Shown one piece after another: positions 57,581 through 64,000 of a DNA stretch of 64,000 nucleotides. A model generated the notes under the pieces. The model searched no databases. It was not told where the DNA came from and was given only the letters and a program-made list of their open reading frames with translations. The DNA is from Ferdinandcohnia sp036962685 (GTDB lineage Bacteria > Bacillota > Bacilli > Bacillales > Bacillaceae_L): contig NZ_JBALOP010000028.1 in NCBI RefSeq assembly GCF_036962685.1, positions 1 through 64,000 of the forward strand, given 5' to 3'. The position numbers and the translations under genes were made by a program. Numbering within the stretch: the first letter of the stretch is position 1; each line of letters starts with the position of its first letter.

Positions 57581-58273
57581 GTGACTACATCTTTACAGGA
57601 AGTATTAGAAAAAAAGAATATGACATTAATTGTGAGTTTGCCAGAAAATCGGTTAGATCTAGCGAGGGCTGCCATTCGTGCTGGCGTTGATGTGATAAAA
57701 ATGCATGTGAATGTATATCATCGTGCATCAGGAAATCATTTTTTAGAGGTTGACTCTTATTCAGAAGTATTTCGCAGTATTAGGGATGAATTTTCTGGAC
57801 CACTTGGCATCGTTCCGGGTGGCTCATTTGAAGATATAAAACAAACTGAAATGGAGAAGCTTATTAATCTGGGGTTTGGTTTCTATTCTATTTATGCGCA
57901 CCATAAGCCAAGCTGGATGTTAGGGCTAGATCCAATTGAAAAAACATTTGCGATTACCAGTGATTATCATACAGCGAATATAGGGAACGTAAAGCAATTT
58001 GGAATGACTGCCTTAGAAGCATCAATCGTCCGAGGAGAGGAGTATGGTACGCCATTAACATTTAAAGATGTACTTGCCTATAGTAACCTCGTGCAAAGCG
58101 TTGATGTACCGGTACTTGTTCCTTCACAAAGAAAACTCGAACCACATGATCTACCTGTTCTTCACCAAGCGGGCGTAAAGGCTGTTATGCTTGGGGCGAT
58201 TGTAACTGGACACACTGAAGACAGCATTAAGAAAGCAATATCTACTTTTCGAGCGGGTATTGACAAATTGTAA
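57581..58273 (+). CDS. TIM-barrel-like protein of the sugar locus, unknown
   Basis: A 230-residue cytoplasmic protein from GTG 57581 behind TAGGGGTG. Alternating beta/alpha pattern (MTLIVSLPENRLDLARAAIR, GVDVIKMHVNVYHRASGNHF, GPLGIVPGGSFEDI, VPVLVPSQRKL, GVKAVMLGAIVTGHT) fits a TIM barrel, with a phosphate-loop-like GIVPGG and a late GAIVTG. It recalls phosphosugar epimerases and PcrB-like barrels, but I cannot place it in a named family. It sits inside the transporter operon, so a catabolic or isomerase step is likely. Confidence 0.65.
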   Translation: MTTSLQEVLEKKNMTLIVSLPENRLDLARAAIRAGVDVIKMHVNVYHRASGNHFLEVDSYSEVFRSIRDEFSGPLGIVPGGSFEDIKQTEMEKLINLGFGFYSIYAHHKPSWMLGLDPIEKTFAITSDYHTANIGNVKQFGMTALEASIVRGEEYGTPLTFKDVLAYSNLVQSVDVPVLVPSQRKLEPHDLPVLHQAGVKAVMLGAIVTGHTEDSIKKAISTFRAGIDKL

Positions 58274-58287
58274 AGGAGGTAGGGAAA

Positions 58288-59223
58288 GTGGAACCAAAAG
58301 TACAAACAGCAAATCGCCTACCTTTGAATGGTGAAAAAAGGAGACGGAAATTCGTAGGTAGTGAGGCATTTTATGGGTATTTATTTGTAAGTCCCATGGT
58401 ATTGGGATTCTTGATCGTAATGGCATTTCCGCTCGTATATTCGATTTATATTAGTTTCACAGATTGGCAGCTTCTAGGTGATCCGAACTTTATTGGTGCA
58501 GAAAACTATCAAAGGCTAGTCAATGACCCTGACTTCTGGGTTGTACTAAAAAACACATTAATTTTTGCGGCGGGACTAGTGCCAATTAATATTGTCCTTG
58601 CATTATTCTTGGCTCTTCTTTTACAACGTAATTTGCCGGGGATTGGCATCTTTCGAACAGCCATTTTTATTCCGGTTATGACATCAATCGTAGTTTGGTC
58701 CATTATTTGGAGATATATGTTTGGGACGGACGAGGGCTTTATCAATCAAATGCTTGGTGTCATCGGTATTGATGGGCCGGCTTGGTTATACTCTCCAAAC
58801 CTAGCTATGGCAGCTGTTATTGTTGTAAGTGCTTTGAAAAACGTCGGGTTAAATATGGTTCTTTTTCTAGCGGCATTACAACAAGTAGATAAAAATCTAT
58901 ACGAGGCGTCTGTATTAGATGGGGCAGGAAAGGGAAGACAATTTTGGAACATCACCCTTCCGATGATTACACCAACCGTCTTTTTAACCATTATTTTAAC
59001 GGTCATCGGTTCAATGAAAGTGTTTGGCCAAATTTACGTGATGACCGGTGGAGGACCAGGGAATTCTACAAAAGTGCTAGTCTACTATATTTGGGAAAAT
59101 GCATTTAAACTGTTTGATTTTGGGTACGCTTCAGCAATCGCCCTCGTATTATTTGTAATCATTTTATTCTTTACCATTATTCAGTGGGTTGGAAGAAGAA
59201 GGTGGGTATTCCATGAACAATAA
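58288..59223 (+). CDS. Sugar ABC transporter permease (MalF/UgpA type)
   Basis: A 311-residue permease with six helices and the EAA loop YEASVLDGAGKGRQFWNITL near residue 210. GTG 58288 follows AAGGAGGTAGGG. It pairs with the MalG-type permease that overlaps its 3' end. No ATPase gene lies in the locus, so a shared MsmX/MsmK-type ATPase encoded elsewhere must power it. Confidence 0.92.
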   Translation: MEPKVQTANRLPLNGEKRRRKFVGSEAFYGYLFVSPMVLGFLIVMAFPLVYSIYISFTDWQLLGDPNFIGAENYQRLVNDPDFWVVLKNTLIFAAGLVPINIVLALFLALLLQRNLPGIGIFRTAIFIPVMTSIVVWSIIWRYMFGTDEGFINQMLGVIGIDGPAWLYSPNLAMAAVIVVSALKNVGLNMVLFLAALQQVDKNLYEASVLDGAGKGRQFWNITLPMITPTVFLTIILTVIGSMKVFGQIYVMTGGGPGNSTKVLVYYIWENAFKLFDFGYASAIALVLFVIILFFTIIQWVGRRRWVFHEQ

Positions 59224-60049
59224 AAAGAAAAACGGCATACTTACGAAAATCTCGTTTTATGGAATTTTGTCATTGATCTCCCTGATCATGATTGTCCCAT
59301 TATTATGGATGGTAAATACATCCTTCAAGGACTCGACCAAGATATTTGTTTTTCAGTTAATCCCGGAACCATTTAAGTGGGAGAATTATTTAAAAGTACT
59401 AGATTCTACACCATTTCATCTTTTTTATTTTAATAGCTTATATATTGCTATTCTTGTTACAGTTGGGACGATTTTTTTAGGTTCATTGGCAGGTTATGCA
59501 TTTGCGAAACTAAAGTTTAAAGGAAGTTCATTCCTATTCCTCTGTTTATTAAGCACGATGATGATCCCAGTTGAGGTCATTACGATCCCACTATTTTTGT
59601 TTATGAGAGATTTAGGATTAATCAATACACATGTACCGTTAATTGCCATTCCTATTTTAGGCCCAGCAGGTGTGTTCGGTGTTTTTGTCATGAGACAGTT
59701 TTTCCTTTTAGTTCCTAAGGAATTAGAAGAGGCTGCAAAACTAGATGGTTGCTCGTATTTTCGAATCTATTGGAATATCATGCTTCCGTTAGCAAAACCA
59801 GCGATTGCAACTTTAACGATTTTTACATTTTTAACAAGCTGGAATGAATTTTATGAGCCACTCATTTATATCAATTCAAAAGAGTTAATGACATTGCCAC
59901 TAGCACTGGCATTGTTCACGGACGAGGTTGGAACGAAGTGGGAGCTACTCATGAGTGCATCAGTCATGGCAACTGTTCCACTGCTGATTGTCTTCTTCTT
60001 TGCCCAAAAGCAATTTATTGAAGGCGTCGCTATGACCGGTGGTAAGTAA
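59213..60049 (+). CDS. Sugar ABC transporter permease (MalG/UgpE type)
   Basis: A 278-residue permease with six helices and the EAA loop LEEAAKLDGCSYFRIYWNIM near residue 180. ATG 59213 lies within the end of the previous gene, behind GAAGGTGGG, so translation is coupled. Second membrane subunit of the importer. Confidence 0.92.
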   Translation: MNNKKKNGILTKISFYGILSLISLIMIVPLLWMVNTSFKDSTKIFVFQLIPEPFKWENYLKVLDSTPFHLFYFNSLYIAILVTVGTIFLGSLAGYAFAKLKFKGSSFLFLCLLSTMMIPVEVITIPLFLFMRDLGLINTHVPLIAIPILGPAGVFGVFVMRQFFLLVPKELEEAAKLDGCSYFRIYWNIMLPLAKPAIATLTIFTFLTSWNEFYEPLIYINSKELMTLPLALALFTDEVGTKWELLMSASVMATVPLLIVFFFAQKQFIEGVAMTGGK

Positions 60050-60052
60050 AAA

Positions 60053-61414
60053 ATGTACAAGGATGTGTCTATTTTGAAGAGAGAACTAGAGTTTGATGTC
60101 GTGGTTGCAGGGGGAGGTCCTGCAGGCATTAATGCAGCGATTGCTTCAGGTAGAGCAGGAGCAAAAACACTACTTATTGAAAGATACGGATTTTTAGGTG
60201 GGATGTCTACGGTAGCTTTAGTATATCCGTGGATGACCTTTCATACATCGTCTGGGAAGCAAGTCATAAGAGGGATTGCACAAGAAATTGTCGATAGGCT
60301 GATGGAACAAGGTGGCTCACCAGGTCATTTACGGGATACAGTCGGGTTTACCAATACACTAACTCCTTATCATCCTGAAAAATATAAGCTATTAGCCCTC
60401 GAAATGCTAGAAGAGGCTGGAGTTGAAGTTCTTGTTCACAGTTTTGTGGATAAGGTTGAGGTACAAGAGAATACCATTTCATCTATTAATCTTACAACGA
60501 AGTCAGGACCAATCACTGTTTCAGCAAAGAGGTTCGTTGATACAACAGGTGATGCAGATATTGCCTATCTATCCGGAGCCCCGTGCTTAAAAGGAAGGGA
60601 CAGTGATCATAAAACACAACCAATGACAATGAAGTTTCGTATGAGAGGCGTCGATTTGTCAAAGGTAAAAGAAGAGATGAAAGCAAACCCTAGTAATTTT
60701 TATAAAAAAACACCAATTGGCGAATTAGATGAACTGCCATTAACAGGTGTTCAAGGTTTTTATAAGGAATGGAATGAATCAGGAGTTCCGATTAACCGTG
60801 ATCAAGTACTCTTTTTTGCAGGTCCTGAGGAAGATGAGGTTTTAGTCAATTGTACACGTGTTCAGGGGTTAGATGGAACAGATGTATTTGACCTATCTGA
60901 GGGAGAAAAAGAAGGTAGAAAACAAGTCCTGATGATGGCTGAATTTTTACAGAAAAAGATTCCAGGTTTTGAAAAAGCATCGATTTCAGCTGTTGGTACT
61001 CAAATTGGTATCCGAGAAACCCGCCGTATTGATGGACAATATGCCCTTACAATTGAGGATGTAGTGGCGGGGAAAAAATTCGACGATACCATTGCTCTTA
61101 GTGGCTACCCAATTGACATACATGACCCAACTGGAAAAGGCGTCCAGGCAAATGACATCGAAGGAGATGGAAGCTATGGTATTCCATACAGAAGTCTTAT
61201 TCCAAAGAAAATTGAAAATTTATTAGTAGCGGGGAGGTGTATTTCAACTACACACGAGGCATTAGCAACAACAAGACTTACTCCTAGTGCAATGGCAACA
61301 GGGCAAGCCGCTGGAACAGCCGCAGCACTTTCAATTACTGAAAATGTTGCACCGAAGGATATAGACATCAACAAGCTAAAAGCGATTTTAGTAGAAAACG
61401 GGGTAGTTCTATAA
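60053..61414 (+). CDS. FAD-dependent oxidoreductase (FAD_oxidored family)
   Basis: A 453-residue flavoprotein. A Rossmann dinucleotide motif (VVVAGGGPAGINAAIASGRA) is at about 15-35, followed by ERYGFLGGMST; the substrate part is about 150-330, and a second FAD motif (LLVAGRCISTTHEALATTR) is near 400. These mark the PF12831-type family. There is no signal peptide, so it acts inside the cell. It begins three bases after the permease gene and has only a weak ribosome site. Oxidation of the imported sugar or a derivative is the natural hypothesis; substrate unknown. Confidence 0.87.
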   Translation: MYKDVSILKRELEFDVVVAGGGPAGINAAIASGRAGAKTLLIERYGFLGGMSTVALVYPWMTFHTSSGKQVIRGIAQEIVDRLMEQGGSPGHLRDTVGFTNTLTPYHPEKYKLLALEMLEEAGVEVLVHSFVDKVEVQENTISSINLTTKSGPITVSAKRFVDTTGDADIAYLSGAPCLKGRDSDHKTQPMTMKFRMRGVDLSKVKEEMKANPSNFYKKTPIGELDELPLTGVQGFYKEWNESGVPINRDQVLFFAGPEEDEVLVNCTRVQGLDGTDVFDLSEGEKEGRKQVLMMAEFLQKKIPGFEKASISAVGTQIGIRETRRIDGQYALTIEDVVAGKKFDDTIALSGYPIDIHDPTGKGVQANDIEGDGSYGIPYRSLIPKKIENLLVAGRCISTTHEALATTRLTPSAMATGQAAGTAAALSITENVAPKDIDINKLKAILVENGVVL

Positions 61415-61448
61415 GGTGTAAAAGTAAGTAATATTGAGGAGGAAACCA

Positions 61449-63098
61449 ATGAAGAAATGGAGAAAGATGCTTTCTATTAGTCTTGCTGTCCTTTTGTTAT
61501 TTAGCTCAGCCAGCGTAATAAGTGCTGCAAAGGAAAAAGATGAAATTGCAACAATCCTAATGGTTCCACTTGATGATCGGCCAGCAAATATTTATTTTCC
61601 TACCCAAGTAGGATATTCTGCTGGTGTTGAAGTAATTGCACCGCCAAAAGAGATGATCGGAATGTTTACGACACCAGGTAACGGTGAGGAAATAAGTAAA
61701 TGGTTAATTGAAAATGGAGACAATGCAGATGGGTTTGTCATTTCAACAAGCATGCTTGCCTACGGAGGATTAGTTGCCTCTCGAACAGGTACAAAGTCGC
61801 TTGAAGATGCTCGCTCTGATATTCAGGTGATTAAACAGCTTAAAAAGCTTTATCCTGATAAACCAGTTTATGTGTATGATACGATTCAACGATTAGCCGT
61901 CACAGCAATTAGTGATGAGTATTTAAAGTATTATTCACAAATTAGTGAATGGGCAATTCTTTATGATAAGGTTGTAAACCTTGGGATGGAAGGAAAGGAA
62001 AGACTTGATTATTTAGAGTCAATTATTCCTGAAGCGGTACTAGATGATTATAAAAAAGCAAGGGCAAGAAATCACACAGTAAATAATCTGATGATTGACT
62101 GGGTGAAAGAAGGTTATATCGACTATTTAATCTTATCCCAGGACGACGCTGCCCCATATGGCCTTCATCGTGCTGAAAGGGAGCTTTTACTTGAAAAAGT
62201 GGATGCTCTTAATGTTGAAGACCAAGTAGCAGTTTTCCCAGGCGCTGATGAAGTGGATGTGGTATTGGTATCGCGATTTGTGAATCAACTATTTGGTACA
62301 ACACCAACATTCTTTGTCGAATATGGTGGGACTCACGGGGAAGATTGGATAGCTCCTTTCGAAGATACAACCTTTGATTATAATGTTCAAAAACATATTG
62401 TTTCAGCTGGAGGAAAAGTAGTAACGAACGAAGAGGATGCTGATATTCATCTTCTGTTAAACACTCCAACAGCAGCTGATTCAACAAGAGAAAAAGACAT
62501 AGCAGGTCTTGTAGCGAGAACTAGTGAACTGATTGCTAGTGGAGAGCAGGTGGCCATTGGAGATGTTTGGATCGTGAACAAGGCTGATGAAGCGTTTGTG
62601 ACGGAGTTAGCGGAGAATGTGGATTTAACCAAGATTCTTTCTTATAGTGGCTGGAACACGGCCGGAAATGCACTGGGTATTACAGTAGGTCATGCCGCGG
62701 CAAGGTATGCATTTTTAACACAAGAAAATGGATTTGGTGTTCCTTTGTACGAACAAACAGCTGAGTATCATTACGAGTTTTTACTTCATCGTTTTACCAA
62801 GGACCAAAGCTATAAAAATATCGTTCATCCAGCTGCAAGAGCGTACATTCAATCTATCGGAGCAAGTGAATGGGACCTTGGTGAAAAATATGACCAAGTC
62901 AATAGCTTTGTACAAGAAAAGTTAACACTTGAAACAGTAAAGTGGTACCAGTATTTTGACGGGAAAGAAGTATACATCGGCTCCAGAGGAAACAAGGATT
63001 TCTATAAGACAATCTCTGATTTGGAAAGTGTTCACGTCAAACTTCCATGGCCGCGTATCTTTGAAGCCGAACTCGAGCCAGAGCTTGAATTAAAATAG
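61449..63098 (+). CDS. Secreted DUF4127 family protein
   Basis: A 549-residue protein with a signal peptide (about 1-26) and a single DUF4127 region. Notable words are ILMVPLDDRPANIYFPTQVG at the front, STSMLAYGGLVASRTG, YLILSQDDAAPYGLHRAERE, PGADEVDVVLVSRF and GWNTAGNALG near the end. Conserved Asp, Arg, His and Asn in these words look like an active site. ATG 61449 follows GAGGAGG. As the only extracytoplasmic enzyme candidate of the locus it may release or modify the imported substrate; no activity is established to my knowledge. Confidence 0.85.
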   Translation: MKKWRKMLSISLAVLLLFSSASVISAAKEKDEIATILMVPLDDRPANIYFPTQVGYSAGVEVIAPPKEMIGMFTTPGNGEEISKWLIENGDNADGFVISTSMLAYGGLVASRTGTKSLEDARSDIQVIKQLKKLYPDKPVYVYDTIQRLAVTAISDEYLKYYSQISEWAILYDKVVNLGMEGKERLDYLESIIPEAVLDDYKKARARNHTVNNLMIDWVKEGYIDYLILSQDDAAPYGLHRAERELLLEKVDALNVEDQVAVFPGADEVDVVLVSRFVNQLFGTTPTFFVEYGGTHGEDWIAPFEDTTFDYNVQKHIVSAGGKVVTNEEDADIHLLLNTPTAADSTREKDIAGLVARTSELIASGEQVAIGDVWIVNKADEAFVTELAENVDLTKILSYSGWNTAGNALGITVGHAAARYAFLTQENGFGVPLYEQTAEYHYEFLLHRFTKDQSYKNIVHPAARAYIQSIGASEWDLGEKYDQVNSFVQEKLTLETVKWYQYFDGKEVYIGSRGNKDFYKTISDLESVHVKLPWPRIFEAELEPELELK

Positions 63099-63110
63099 GA
63101 ATTTTTGCGA

Positions 63111-63147
63111 AAGAAGGTAGACTAACTTGGTCTATCTTCTTTTTTAT
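63111..63147 (+). terminator. Rho-independent terminator of the sugar operon
   Basis: AAGAAGGTAGAC pairs with GTCTATCTTCTT (one wobble pair) and runs into T6. Confidence 0.87.
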
Positions 63148-63196
63148 TTGGGCAAGGCTATGTGGGCATGGGGGAAGTTGCATATATACAGTTGGT

Positions 63197-63419
63197 GATG
63201 CAAAAACAGTGGGTGCCGCAGATGCAAAAAATGTGTATGAGGACGCAAATATCCGTGGGGCGGCGCAAAAATGTATGGGATGATGCAAATATAACCCGGA
63301 TGGCGCAAATCGGTGGTGGACGACGCAAATATCATCCGGACGATGCAAATCCGCGGAAAATCGACGCAAAAATCAGACCCAGGACGCAAATCCCGGTACA
63401 GCGATACAAATCCGTTTGC
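63197..63419. repeat. Eleven-unit 20-bp phased array, head GACGCAAAT
   Basis: GCAAA heads begin at 63200, 63224, 63245, 63265, 63285, 63305, 63325, 63345, 63366 and 63386, with a final ACAAA at 63406. After the first step of 24, all steps are 20 or 21. Each head is preceded by GAC/GAT/GGC and followed by variable, often CCG-rich tails. It fills most of the gap before the SEC-C gene. Confidence 0.9.
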
Positions 63420-63516
63420 AACCTAATTCCACTCCTGAGATTTATAACCATTCACATTTTTTTACAAGGAATTATGATATGATAGTTGCATAGTTAACGA
63501 GAGAAGGGTGAATGAT

Positions 63517-64000
63517 TTGAAGGTTATTGGACGGAACGACCAATGCATCTGTGGGAGTGGAAAAAAGTATAAAAAATGCTGCGGCCGGTCTGCGGTCGTT
63601 TCAATAGATCAAGTCGTGGAAAACGAGCTGAATGATATCCAACATGATATGTTTCAGTATGCACTTCATTTGTATGAAGAGTTCTTAGATGATGTTTTGG
63701 ATGAGTATGCGGATATTTTTAACGAGCTGCCAGAGGATGTGTACGATTTATTTTCATTCTTTTCACGAGTTTGGGTGATTAGCTCGATTCCGACTGATGA
63801 GAAAACCATTTTAGAAGAGTATGTTGATATCTATGGTCCGAAATGCAGCCGTCCACGAACTCGTGACCTTATACAAAAATGGAAGGCAGCACGTCCATCT
63901 GCCTACACGGTGACTGAGGTTGACGAGCGGAGAACCTTTATGACGGTCCGTGACATTTTTACAGAAGTAGAGCACAGCGTGCGGATTTATGAAACAGAGA
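63517..64000 (+). CDS. SEC-C motif protein (partial, runs off the window)
   Basis: At least 161 residues from TTG 63517 behind GAAGGGTG. The N-terminus holds a SEC-C zinc motif (CICGSGKKYKKCCG, residues 10-23), followed by an acidic helical region (NELNDIQHDMFQYALHLYEE). No stop is reached. Bacillaceae have long SEC-C proteins of this type with unknown role; the motif itself binds zinc and often contacts ribosomes or SecB-like partners. Confidence 0.8.
   Translation, partial: MKVIGRNDQCICGSGKKYKKCCGRSAVVSIDQVVENELNDIQHDMFQYALHLYEEFLDDVLDEYADIFNELPEDVYDLFSFFSRVWVISSIPTDEKTILEEYVDIYGPKCSRPRTRDLIQKWKAARPSAYTVTEVDERRTFMTVRDIFTEVEHSVRIYETE

Noticed and set aside
63037..63482. Overlapping ORFs on both strands (63037-63369 reverse, 63162-63482 forward) over the GCAAAT array
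   Set aside because: Both are produced by the repeat itself; there are no ribosome sites, the composition is atypical, and the frames also cover the sugar-operon terminator.

Overview
The window is chromosomal DNA of a low-GC, endospore-forming, flagellated member of the Bacillaceae. The evidence is the gene content: spoIIQ, spoIIID, mbl, flhO-flhP, fabZ, ywpF, ssbB, ywqA-ywqB, yxlEFG and ywrC/ywrD/ywrAB homologues, in an order that partly follows the Bacillus subtilis ywn-ywp-ywq-ywr region. The genus cannot be fixed from the sequence alone. Two runs of N (29926-29994 and 42504-42512) show a draft assembly. No rRNA, tRNA, CRISPR array, prophage or intact insertion sequence was seen.

Layout. 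0.5-4.1 kb: spoIIQ, a small hypothetical gene and the yxlEFG ABC exporter. 4.2-7.4 kb: a cupredoxin-like secreted protein and a Vpr-type subtilase behind a possible leader peptide. 7.4-13 kb: Lrp-type regulator (ywrC), divergent gamma-glutamyltransferase-like ywrD, and two tandem pairs of half-size chromate transporters separated by pyroglutamyl peptidase. 13.2-18.3 kb: small membrane proteins, a DUF4212/SSF symporter pair, a cNMP-CBS-DUF294 regulator and a DnaQ-like exonuclease, probably one acetate/organic-acid uptake unit. 18.6-25.1 kb: sporulation, cell-shape and flagellar rod genes (spoIIID, mbl, flhO, flhP), epuA-like, fabZ, an Asn/Asp-rich lipoprotein, ywpF, ssbB and a 58-residue coiled-coil ORF. 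25.4-29.9 kb: a GntR/YtrA-type regulator with three 20-bp palindromic operators, its ABC exporter, an exported protein and an ECF sigma factor. 30-35.2 kb: repeat arrays, a 41-residue basic protein and the SNF2 helicase/SWIM pair ywqA-ywqB. 35.4-38.7 kb: a structured intergenic leader, then a NarL-type two-component system. 39.1-48.2 kb: an S8 protease with SLH-like C-terminus, small hypotheticals, an orphan glpP, a DgcW-like GGDEF-EAL protein, the DUF1659-DUF2922-YvrJ trio and a VOC protein. 48.3-53.3 kb: a 1664-residue LysM/Ig-like/GH18 wall protein. 53.6-63.1 kb: a YesM/YesN two-component system, sugar ABC transporter, TIM-barrel protein, FAD-dependent oxidoreductase and secreted DUF4127 protein, which look like one uncharacterised carbohydrate locus. 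The right edge cuts a SEC-C motif gene.

The most unusual feature is not a gene. Many intergenic gaps hold arrays in which a short constant head word is repeated every 20 (20-21) bp with a variable tail. The head differs from gap to gap. Two further arrays have a 52-53 bp period. The periods are close to whole DNA helical turns and are not multiples of three, so coding is unlikely. Three dispersed repeat types (a ~190-bp element in three copies, GGGACAGGTCCC-type palindromes, and two other Bacillaceae-type elements) fill most of the remaining long gaps.
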